Origin: Flavobacteriaceae bacterium
GTDB taxonomy: Bacteria > Bacteroidota > Bacteroidia > Flavobacteriales > Flavobacteriaceae
Reading direction: 5' to 3'
Assembly: GCA_002693605.1 (NCBI GenBank)
Contig: NZQO01000059.1
Span: 1-12,241, forward strand
Length of the DNA: 12,241 bases
A program made the translations under genes and the position numbers. Shown here in pieces: positions 1 through 6,335 of this stretch. Within the stretch, counting starts at the first letter, position 1; every line of letters begins with the position of its first letter. The notes under the pieces are model-generated. The model had not been told where the DNA came from and did not search any database. It saw only the letters and a program-made list of their open reading frames with translations.

Positions 1-758
1 TCCTGGACAACATTTACCACAGCTCCAAGAATCGTTTGGAATATCTTGTTGCCGAGGAAAAGGAAAAGAACAGCGCGATTATAGAGTCTTTTCCAGATAG
101 TTCGCAATGGCACGAGTACCCTTCCAGCCAAAGTGGGTACTTTCAGAACATTTCCTTGAAGAACGTAATTGCAATTGCGAAGGAGACCGGCACGAAGATT
201 CACGTTACCATTCCGAAGGGAATGTACGTATTGCCCAACGTTACCTTTATAAAATCTGAAAAACCGCTGGAAGAAAATATGCTAGGGAAGATCCTATCGA
301 ATGTTAACTTCGCCCGCGGCGAATTGGTGCGCGACAATTACATCTTGGCTTTTAAGCAGATTACCGAGATTGCGGTTAAGGCCATGTCGCCCGGCGTAAA
401 CGACCCCGGCACGGCCATCAACGCCATCGATTACCTTACCGAGCTGTATGCCCTGCGCATGCAGAAACGCGATACCGGGGTGTTGGTGAGCGATGAGACG
501 GCGCACGTAAAAATGAGCGTAGTGCCCTTTGGCGAATTGCTGTACCACAGCATGGCCTCGCTTAGGACGTACTGCAAGCACGACCCGATTATCGTGAGCA
601 AATTGGTCTGGATGTTAGAATATCTGAAACGTGTTCCCGCCTTTAACGAATCGTATAAACTAGCTATTGCGGAAGAACTGAAACACTTAAGAACCGATGC
701 CGAAGACAGTTTCGCCTCTGAATACGACGTTGGCCGTTTGCGGGACGGCAATAACTAA
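1..758 (+). CDS. DUF2254 domain-containing membrane protein, C-terminal part (5' truncated by window edge)
   Basis: The reading frame is already open at base 3 and continues through the TTG at 36, so the gene starts upstream of the window; about 251 codons are visible, ending in TAA at 756-758. The visible part matches the soluble C-terminal half of DUF2254 proteins: a Ser-Gly-Tyr-Phe-Gln block followed by a short beta-rich segment with Gly-Met-Tyr-Val-Leu-Pro, then the family hallmark SPGVNDPGTAINAID, which lies in an alpha-helical region. DUF2254 proteins are usually about 400-450 residues with several N-terminal membrane helices, which would be in the missing part. Their function is not established; no catalytic residues are obvious here. 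The gene is convergent with the small secreted-protein gene to its right and shares a terminator that overlaps its stop codon. The family call is firm, but a biochemical role cannot be given. Confidence 0.82.
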   Translation, partial: LDNIYHSSKNRLEYLVAEEKEKNSAIIESFPDSSQWHEYPSSQSGYFQNISLKNVIAIAKETGTKIHVTIPKGMYVLPNVTFIKSEKPLEENMLGKILSNVNFARGELVRDNYILAFKQITEIAVKAMSPGVNDPGTAINAIDYLTELYALRMQKRDTGVLVSDETAHVKMSVVPFGELLYHSMASLRTYCKHDPIIVSKLVWMLEYLKRVPAFNESYKLAIAEELKHLRTDAEDSFASEYDVGRLRDGNN

Positions 759-789
759 AAAATCTCGAGAAAAAATCTCGAGATTTTTT
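757..789. terminator. Bidirectional intrinsic terminator between DUF2254 gene and small secreted-protein gene
   Basis: A perfect 13-bp stem (757-769 pairing with 777-789) encloses a 7-base loop. The arms are A6-TCTCGAG and CTCGAGA-T6, so a run of six T follows the G/C core on either strand. The left arm begins inside the TAA stop codon of the upstream gene. Because the CTCGAG core is itself palindromic, the 13-base arm is also present as a direct repeat (757-769 and 770-782). Its place between converging genes fits termination of both. Confidence 0.85.
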
Positions 790-807
790 ACCTACATTTC
801 TCCTTTA

Positions 808-1146
808 TTAAAAAATAGCGACCAATTTAATGGGTAAGGTATAGGTCTTTCCAATTTCCAATGGAGACTCGAGAGTCTGGTAATTAAGACGACTGATCAA
901 GAATTTCTCGAGTTGCTTGTCTTCGGCATCTACGGTGAGGATAACCATTTCGCCGTGTTTGTTCATCACGAACTCGACCGTGGCGCGACAATCGTCTGCC
1001 ACCGTGAATTTTGGGTTTTTCAAAAGTTTTGAAATTTCCTGGGTCGACTCAGGACTCATAGGTACGGGCAAGACCTCGCTCGCCATGACAGTACCGGTTC
1101 CAACAAATAGGCCAAGGGCCAATAAAAATACTTGAAGTTTTTTCAT
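808..1146 (-). CDS. Small secreted protein with TonB-C-terminal-like fold (hypothetical)
   Basis: The product has 112 residues. The first 22 form a signal peptide: Lys-Lys after the initiator, a Leu/Phe/Val/Gly hydrophobic core, and a likely signal peptidase I site after Val-Met-Ala. The mature part is about 90 residues with the pattern seen in flavobacterial small periplasmic proteins related to the TonB C-terminal domain: an N-terminal helix (Ser-Lys-Leu-Leu-Lys-Asn-Pro), a strand with ATVEFVMNKHGE, a turn, VILTVD, a helix, and a closing strand near TLPIKL. One cysteine (Asp-Asp-Cys-Arg) is present. There is no membrane anchor or proline-rich region, so it is not a full energy transducer. 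ATG at 1146 has no clear Shine-Dalgarno. An extracytoplasmic-sigma-like promoter candidate precedes it. Secretion is well supported; the TonB-like fold is inferred from pattern, and the function is unknown. Confidence 0.78.
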   Translation of the reverse strand: MKKLQVFLLALGLFVGTGTVMASEVLPVPMSPESTQEISKLLKNPKFTVADDCRATVEFVMNKHGEMVILTVDAEDKQLEKFLISRLNYQTLESPLEIGKTYTLPIKLVAIF

Positions 1147-1178
1147 AATAGTACGTTTTAAATGATTGATTGATGTAC

Positions 1179-1210
1179 CTAATAGACACCTTTATCATTG
1201 ATAACGTTAC
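1179..1210 (-). promoter_or_regulatory. Candidate ECF-sigma-type promoter of the small secreted-protein gene
   Basis: Read on the minus strand, GTAAC (1210-1206) is followed after 18 bases by GTCTATTAG (1187-1179), which ends 32 bases before the ATG. The AAC...GTC arrangement with about 17 bases between blocks resembles promoters of extracytoplasmic-function sigma factors, typically AAC-N16/17-CGTC. A second GTAAC copy lies at 1216-1212. This is pattern recognition only. Confidence 0.4.
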
Positions 1211-1255
1211 AGTTACAAAACGATATTAACTATTATTTAACTTTTAACTGCCATT

Positions 1256-1283
1256 AAAAAAGCCCTAGATTTCTCTAGGGCTT
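1256..1283 (-). terminator. Intrinsic terminator of sucC
   Basis: A perfect 10-bp stem (AAGCCCTAGA at 1260-1269 with TCTAGGGCTT at 1274-1283) has a 4-base loop. On the minus strand it runs into six T (1261-1256), about 25 bases past the sucC stop. It also separates sucC transcription from the small secreted-protein gene further along the same strand. Confidence 0.88.
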
Positions 1284-1307
1284 CAGATACTTTATAGTGG
1301 GGATATG

Positions 1308-2498
1308 TTAGGCAAGCACCTGCTGTACCTTATCTGCTGCTTCCTTAAACTCGATGGCACTCTGTACCGCGAGTCCGCTGTTATCAATCAACTCCTTTGC
1401 CTTATCGGCATTGGTTCCCTGAAGGCGAACAATAATTGGCACTTGAATGGTGCCCATATTCTTATAGGCATCTACGATACCTTGGGCAACGCGGTCGCAA
1501 CGAACGATGCCTCCAAAAATATTCACCAAGATCGCCTTTACGTTAGGATCTTTTAGGATTAGCTTGAAAGCCGTTTCTACGCGCTCCGCATCGGCAGTTC
1601 CCCCTACGTCCAAGAAGTTGGCGGGCTCGCCCCCGGCCTGCTTTATTAAGTCCATCGTCGCCATTGCCAGTCCGGCGCCGTTTACCATACACCCAACATT
1701 TCCGTCAAGATCAACATAACTAAGTCCAGCCTCACGCGCTTCTACCTCTACCGCATTTTCCTCACGCTTATCGCGCATCGCGGCATAGTCCTTATGGCGG
1801 AATAGTGCATTATCGTCTAGCGTTACCTTTGCATCTACCGCAATTATTTTATCATCACTTGTTTTCAATACCGGGTTAATCTCGAACAAGGAAGAGTCTG
1901 ATTCCGTATAGGCTTTATATAAGGCGGAAACGAATTTTGTCATTTCCTTGAAGGCCTTCCCCGACAACCCGAGGTTGAAGGCAATTCGTCGCGCCTGAAA
2001 GGGCATTAGCCCCGTAGCGGGATCGACTTCCTCATGGAAAATGAGGTGGGGTGTCTCTTCGGCAACCTGCTCAATGTCCATTCCACCTTCGGTAGAGTAC
2101 ATGATCATGTTCTTTCCGGTAGAGCGGTTTAGCAACACGCTCATATAGTATTCTTCCGGCTCATTCTCACCGGGATAGTAAACATCTTCTGCAACCAACA
2201 CCTGGTGAACTTTTTTACCCTCGGCACTGGTTTGGGGGGTCACCAAGTTCATTCCGATAATATCATTGGCAATCTTCTCGACCTCCTGAAGGTTCTTGGC
2301 CAACTTAACGCCGCCACCCTTACCGCGACCCCCTGCGTGCACCTGGGCCTTGATAACGTGCCAGCCCGTGCCGGTCTCCTCGGTTAGTTTCTTGGCCGCC
2401 TCTACAGCTTCGGCCGGAGTTTGCGCCACAATACCGCGCTGAATCTCAACACCAAAACTGTTCAATATTTCTTTTCCTTGATATTCGTGTAAATTCAT
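1308..2498 (-). CDS. sucC: Succinyl-CoA synthetase (ADP-forming) beta subunit
   Basis: The 396-residue product has the usual SucC length and opens with the family start MNLHEYQGKEIL. The N-terminal ATP-grasp domain carries the glycine-rich nucleotide loop GGRGKGGGVKL near residue 57, and later the block EGGMDIEQVAEETP around 140. The C-terminal CoA-ligase domain holds GNVGCMVNGAGLAMATMD, then FLDVGG and ILVNIFGGIVRCD, the helix that faces the phosphohistidine of the alpha subunit. Paired with SucD it converts succinyl-CoA, ADP and phosphate to succinate, CoA and ATP in the TCA cycle in the cytoplasm; nucleotide preference cannot be settled by eye. sucD is not next to it, and the gene looks monocistronic: its own promoter candidate lies upstream, a terminator downstream, and lysA diverges. 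No Shine-Dalgarno precedes the ATG. Confidence 0.97.
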   Translation of the reverse strand: MNLHEYQGKEILNSFGVEIQRGIVAQTPAEAVEAAKKLTEETGTGWHVIKAQVHAGGRGKGGGVKLAKNLQEVEKIANDIIGMNLVTPQTSAEGKKVHQVLVAEDVYYPGENEPEEYYMSVLLNRSTGKNMIMYSTEGGMDIEQVAEETPHLIFHEEVDPATGLMPFQARRIAFNLGLSGKAFKEMTKFVSALYKAYTESDSSLFEINPVLKTSDDKIIAVDAKVTLDDNALFRHKDYAAMRDKREENAVEVEAREAGLSYVDLDGNVGCMVNGAGLAMATMDLIKQAGGEPANFLDVGGTADAERVETAFKLILKDPNVKAILVNIFGGIVRCDRVAQGIVDAYKNMGTIQVPIIVRLQGTNADKAKELIDNSGLAVQSAIEFKEAADKVQQVLA

Positions 2499-2530
2499 AA
2501 TCGCTTTTTTCTGCTTGTTTTACGAAAGCA

Positions 2531-2562
2531 CAAAAATAGCAAATGTTGCAGGATTGCGCTAA
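2531..2562 (-). promoter_or_regulatory. Candidate Bacteroidota housekeeping promoter of sucC
   Basis: On the minus strand TATTTTTG (2538-2531) matches the Bacteroidota -7 consensus TAnnTTTG exactly. TTA (2562-2560) lies 21 bases upstream, one base off the -33 TTG, within the usual 17-23 spacing. A start about 6 bases past the -7 box would leave a leader of roughly 25-30 bases before the ATG at 2498. Confidence 0.55.
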
Positions 2563-2591
2563 TCTTTTTTGGGTGCATATAAAGAAAAGAA

Positions 2592-2607
2592 GGGCGTACG
2601 GGCGTAC
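2592..2607. repeat. Tandem 8-base direct repeat
   Basis: GGGCGTAC occurs twice head-to-tail (2592-2599 and 2600-2607) in the 194-base divergent region between sucC and lysA. It may be chance or a paired binding site; nothing else marks it. Confidence 0.6.
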
Positions 2608-2645
2608 TTCAGAAAAAATTACGGCATTGCTGCCAATTAGTTGAA

Positions 2646-2663
2646 AGGACTGTCCTACTTTTA
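2646..2663 (+). promoter_or_regulatory. Weak promoter/operator candidate of lysA
   Basis: TACTTTTA (2656-2663) is one base off the Bacteroidota -7 box TAnnTTTG and lies 29 bases before the lysA ATG. It abuts an 11-base palindrome, AGGAC-T-GTCCT (2646-2656). A TTG stands at 2641-2643, but the 12-base spacing is too short for a standard -33 element, so the call is tentative. Confidence 0.3.
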
Positions 2664-2692
2664 CACGCTAATTTTTAATCTATTTAACTATT

Positions 2693-3898
2693 ATGACACA
2701 CCAAGACCTTTTGGCCGTAGTGCGGGAGTTCGAGAGCCCCGCGTATGTGTATAACGCTTTAAAGATGGAGTCGCAATATAAACGTCTAGCCGGCGCGTTC
2801 AAGAAGGTCAAGAAGGTGAAGTTCCACTATGCCGTCAAGGCCCTCTCAAACCTATCGGTGCTGAAGTATCTAAATTCGCTTGGGTGTGGCCTCGATACCG
2901 TGTCGTTGCAACAGGTTCGCCTTGGCCTCGAAGCCGGCGTAGCTCCTTCCGACATAATTTTTACCCCCAATGGGGTTTCCCTCGAGGAAATAGAACGGGC
3001 GGCCAGTATGGGCGTACAAATTAACATTGACAACCTATCCATCCTCGAGCAATTTGGCACACGCCACCCCACAACGCCGGTATGTATACGCATAAATCCA
3101 CACGTGATGGCGGGCGGGAACACTAATATTTCCGTAGGGCATATCGACAGCAAATTTGGTATTTCCATACACCAGTTGCCGCACGTAGAGCGCATTGTGC
3201 AGAATACGGGCATGACCATCAACGGCATCCATATGCATACAGGCAGCGATATCCTGGATATTGACGTTTTTTTATATGCTTCGGAAATTTTATTTGAAGC
3301 GGCGACCCACTTCAGCGATTTGGAATTTATCGACTTCGGAAGCGGGTTCAAGGTTCCGTATTCTGAAAACGACATCGAGACGAACGTGGAAGAGCTGGGC
3401 GAGAAATTGAGCCGCCGTTTCAACGAATTTTGCGAACATTACGGCAAGTCGCTAACCTTGGCCTTCGAGCCGGGCAAATACCTGGTTAGCGAGGCAGGTA
3501 CTTTCCTGGTGCAGGTAAATGTGGTAAAGCAGACCACCTCCACCGTTTTCGCCCAGGTAGACAGCGGGTTCAACCACTTAATACGCCCTATGTTGTACGG
3601 GGCGCAGCACGGCATTACCAATATTTCCAATCCGTCGGGAAAGGAGCGCTTCTATAGCGTTGTTGGGTATATTTGCGAAACCGACACCTTTGCCAACAAC
3701 CGCCGCATTGCCGAAATTCGCGAGGGTGATATCTTGGCCTTTCACAATGCAGGGGCGTACTGCTTTACCATGGCCAGCAACTACAATTCCAGGTATCGAC
3801 CTGCCGAGATTTTCTGGTATAAGGATAAGGCGCATTTAATACGAAAACGCGAAACTTTTGCTGATTTGGTACACAACCAGCAACTAATCAAACTATAA
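2693..3898 (+). CDS. lysA: Diaminopimelate decarboxylase
   Basis: The product is 401 residues, the usual length for this Bacteroidota form. It is a fold-type III PLP decarboxylase: an alanine-racemase-like barrel with the PLP lysine in HYAVKALSN (Lys49), HMHTGSD in mid-barrel, the phosphate-binding turn FGSGFK around 220, then EPGKYLVSEAG. The C-terminal domain has CETD, the cysteine-bearing motif completing the active site of the dimer partner, and the LysA signature AGAYCFTMASNYNSRYRPAE. The enzyme decarboxylates meso-2,6-diaminopimelate to L-lysine in the cytoplasm, the last step of lysine synthesis, and competes with peptidoglycan synthesis for substrate. The phosphate turn reads Gly-Ser-Gly instead of Gly-Gly-Gly. 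Carboxynorspermidine decarboxylase is a related alternative, but CETD and the AGAY signature favour LysA. The gene stands alone, divergent from sucC and convergent with recQ; ATG at 2693 has no Shine-Dalgarno. Confidence 0.88.
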   Translation: MTHQDLLAVVREFESPAYVYNALKMESQYKRLAGAFKKVKKVKFHYAVKALSNLSVLKYLNSLGCGLDTVSLQQVRLGLEAGVAPSDIIFTPNGVSLEEIERAASMGVQINIDNLSILEQFGTRHPTTPVCIRINPHVMAGGNTNISVGHIDSKFGISIHQLPHVERIVQNTGMTINGIHMHTGSDILDIDVFLYASEILFEAATHFSDLEFIDFGSGFKVPYSENDIETNVEELGEKLSRRFNEFCEHYGKSLTLAFEPGKYLVSEAGTFLVQVNVVKQTTSTVFAQVDSGFNHLIRPMLYGAQHGITNISNPSGKERFYSVVGYICETDTFANNRRIAEIREGDILAFHNAGAYCFTMASNYNSRYRPAEIFWYKDKAHLIRKRETFADLVHNQQLIKL

Positions 3899-3900
3899 AG

Positions 3901-3926
3901 AAAAAGGGGGCAATGCCCCCTTTTTT
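3901..3926. terminator. Bidirectional intrinsic terminator between lysA and recQ
   Basis: A 10-bp stem, A5G5 (3901-3910) with C5T5 (3916-3925), has a 5-base loop CAATG and T runs on both strands. It begins 3 bases past the lysA stop and lies 20 bases past the recQ stop on the other strand, so it can serve both. Confidence 0.92.
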
Positions 3927-3945
3927 AATACTATGTCATTCGCGT

Positions 3946-6138
3946 TTAGTTGCCTACCTCGCTTATAAACTTGATGCGGTATAATCGTAATTCTTCCGTA
4001 TCGTAATCGCCCTCGAATTCTTCCATCGCAGCCTCTATCTTATCTGTTTCGGCCTCCAAAAAATATTCATGGATTTCCTCTTGCTGATCATCGTCCAGGA
4101 TATCATCTACCCAATAGTTTATATTCAATTTGGTGCCGCTATACACGATGGCCTCCATTTCCTTGATAAAGGCGTTCATATCTAATCCCTTGGCGTTTGC
4201 AATATCATCTAACGGCAGTTTACGGTCAATGTTCTGGATAATGTAAAGCTTAAGGGCACTATTAGTACCGGTCGACTTCACCACAAAATCCTCTGGCCGC
4301 ACGATATCGTTTTCCTCGACGTATTGCTGAATCAGTTCCAAAAACGGATGGCCATATTTTTTAGCCTTCCCCTCGCCCACTCCGTGTACGTTCCCCAATT
4401 CTTCCATGGTAATGGGATACTTCAGGGCCATGTCTTCCAATGAAGGATCCTGAAAGATAACGAATGGTGGCAGGTCCTTTTTGGAGGCAACCTTTTTCCG
4501 TTCTGCCTTGAGTAATTTGAAGAGATTTTCATCGGCCACGTGCCCCATTTTCTTGGGAGTGGTAATACCTTCATCGTTCGCCTCCTTGAAGGAATGGTCC
4601 TCGGTCATCATAAAGGGTTCGGGATCGTTGATAAACTCCTTACCCTGCTTGGTAATCTTGATTATCCCGTAGGTTTCAATATCCTTTTTTATATAGCCCG
4701 CCACGAGAAGTTGACGCAACAGGGCCATCCAATAGGCAGAATCATGCTCCGTCCCGCTTCCAAAAATATCGAGGGTATCGGTGCGGTGCGATTTTATCAT
4801 CGCGTTGATCTTGCCAACAAGCACGTTAACCACGTCCTTGGCCTTGTATTGTTGATTTGTCTTGGCGATAATGCTAAGCAATTTTACCGCGTTGCCCGTA
4901 GCCTCATGCTTTTTCTTCGGATAGCGCATGTTATCGTCCATCTGCCCCCCCTCCCCTGTTTCGGTGTCAAATTCTTCACCAAAATAATGGAGGATAAATT
5001 TTCTCCTGGAAATGGAGGTTTCAGCAAAGGCGACTACTTCCTGCAAGAGGGCGTGCCCAATTTCCTGCTCGGCAACGGGCTTGCCGCTCATAAACTTCTC
5101 CAATTTCTCGATATCCTTGTAACTGTAGAAAGCCAGACAGTGTCCTTCACCGCCATCCCTACCGGCCCTTCCGGTCTCCTGGTAGTAACTCTCTATGCTC
5201 TTGGGCATATCATTATGGATTACAAAGCGCACGTCGGGCTTGTCGATACCCATACCAAAGGCAATCGTTGCCACGACGACATCTACATCTTCCATCAGGA
5301 ACATGTCCTGATGTTTTACACGGGTCTTTGCATCGAGGCCAGCATGATACGGCACGGCCTTGATACCATTGACCTGAAGGGTTTGTGCCAGCTCTTCCAC
5401 CCGTTTCCTGCTAAGGCAATAAATGATGCCGCTTTTCCCCTCGTTCTTTTTAACGAAGCGAATAATATCGGCATTCACGTTTTTCGTTTTTGGCCGTATC
5501 TCATAATAGAGGTTGGGCCTGTTGAACGACGCCTTAAATGTATTGGCATCCTGTATGGCCAGGTTTTTCAGAATATCTTCCTGCACCTTGGGAGTGGCCG
5601 TGGCCGTAAGCCCGATAATGGGTATGTTATCGCCAATTCGCTTGATGATGCTCCTCAAGTTTCGGTACTCCGGCCGAAAATCATGGCCCCATTCGCTAAT
5701 GCAATGCGCCTCGTCTATAGCAACGAACGATACGGTCTGCTTCTGAAGAAAATCGACATATTCTTCCTTGGTGAGCGACTCGGGCGCGACGTACAGCAGT
5801 TTGGTAACGCCATTAACGATATCGCTCTTAACGCGTTTTACCTCGCTCTTGTTCAAGGAGGAATTGAGTACGTGGGCTATCCCTTCATCGGCCGACAGGG
5901 CTCGCAGGGCGTCCACTTGGTTTTTCATTAGGGCTATTAAGGGAGAGACCACGATCGCGGTACCATCCTTAATTAGGGCGGGAAGTTGATAGCAAAGAGA
6001 TTTGCCACCTCCAGTGGGCATGATCACAAAAGTATTTTCTCCTGCAAGAACGCTTTTTACAACCTCCTCCTGAAGCCCCTTGAACTGGCTAAATCCAAAA
6101 TATTCCTTGAGTGCCCCGTATAACTGATTATCGGTCAC
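3946..6138 (-). CDS. recQ: ATP-dependent DNA helicase RecQ (zinc cysteines absent)
   Basis: This is a 730-residue 3'-5' superfamily-2 helicase of DNA repair and recombination. Motifs appear in order: Walker A MPTGGGKS (40-47), DEAH (142-145) with the RecQ-specific aromatic-rich loop CISEWGHDFRPEY, TATATP, then in the second RecA-like domain VVATIAFGMGIDKPD and YYQETGRAGRDG. A winged-helix RQC region follows, then an HRDC domain around 555-630, then an acidic C-terminal extension with a helix-turn-helix-like stretch, making it longer than E. coli RecQ (609). The region that normally carries four zinc cysteines (around 370-405, Tyr-Phe-Gly-Glu-Glu-Phe-Asp onward) has none. Start: GTG at 6138-6136, because an in-frame TAG lies two codons upstream (TAG-CAC-GTG) and the family N-terminus begins here. 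It is convergent with lysA and divergent from kdsD. Confidence 0.95.
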   Translation of the reverse strand: MTDNQLYGALKEYFGFSQFKGLQEEVVKSVLAGENTFVIMPTGGGKSLCYQLPALIKDGTAIVVSPLIALMKNQVDALRALSADEGIAHVLNSSLNKSEVKRVKSDIVNGVTKLLYVAPESLTKEEYVDFLQKQTVSFVAIDEAHCISEWGHDFRPEYRNLRSIIKRIGDNIPIIGLTATATPKVQEDILKNLAIQDANTFKASFNRPNLYYEIRPKTKNVNADIIRFVKKNEGKSGIIYCLSRKRVEELAQTLQVNGIKAVPYHAGLDAKTRVKHQDMFLMEDVDVVVATIAFGMGIDKPDVRFVIHNDMPKSIESYYQETGRAGRDGGEGHCLAFYSYKDIEKLEKFMSGKPVAEQEIGHALLQEVVAFAETSISRRKFILHYFGEEFDTETGEGGQMDDNMRYPKKKHEATGNAVKLLSIIAKTNQQYKAKDVVNVLVGKINAMIKSHRTDTLDIFGSGTEHDSAYWMALLRQLLVAGYIKKDIETYGIIKITKQGKEFINDPEPFMMTEDHSFKEANDEGITTPKKMGHVADENLFKLLKAERKKVASKKDLPPFVIFQDPSLEDMALKYPITMEELGNVHGVGEGKAKKYGHPFLELIQQYVEENDIVRPEDFVVKSTGTNSALKLYIIQNIDRKLPLDDIANAKGLDMNAFIKEMEAIVYSGTKLNINYWVDDILDDDQQEEIHEYFLEAETDKIEAAMEEFEGDYDTEELRLYRIKFISEVGN

Positions 6139-6168
6139 GTGCTATTTGTAATTTTAAAGTTTCTTATT

Positions 6169-6181
6169 ATTTGGTCCAAAT
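6169..6181. promoter_or_regulatory. Short palindrome upstream of recQ, possible operator
   Basis: ATTTGG-T-CCAAAT is a perfect inverted repeat with 6-base arms and a one-base centre, 30 bases upstream of the recQ GTG in the recQ-kdsD divergent region. Such a size fits a dimeric regulator site, but no known operator is recognised. The rest of this 197-base region is AT-rich and holds a GTATCTAATAGACAACT element (6235-6251) resembling the promoter block at 1175-1191. Confidence 0.3.
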
Positions 6182-6335
6182 CTGGTTGATTTGATGGATA
6201 ACAATTGTAATTTTGCAACCGTTTACGTACTGCTGTATCTAATAGACAACTATTTAGTGTGTAGCGCGTGTATTTTGCTCGCATTTTAAATATACTAATT
6301 TCTGAAACAGTTACAAACATTCAAAACCGTAAATT

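Noticed and set aside
2499..2692. Lysine riboswitch or leader upstream of lysA
   Set aside because: The 194-base region is mostly AT-rich and shows no long paired helices or attenuator-like terminator before the ATG.
2827..3423. 198-codon minus-strand frame inside lysA
   Set aside because: It is fully overlapped by the clear lysA coding frame and its translation has no recognisable domain or coherent composition.
4540..5931. 463-codon open frame on the plus strand, antisense to recQ
   Set aside because: It lies wholly inside the recQ gene, whose helicase motifs are unambiguous on the other strand. The antisense product shows no recognisable family pattern, and long antisense frames arise from codon bias when the codons that would read as stops in reverse are rare.
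6146..6214. Two copies of TTGTAATTTT in the recQ-kdsD intergenic region
   Set aside because: Ten-base AT-rich repeats are expected by chance in such sequence, and no third copy or symmetric arrangement supports a binding array.
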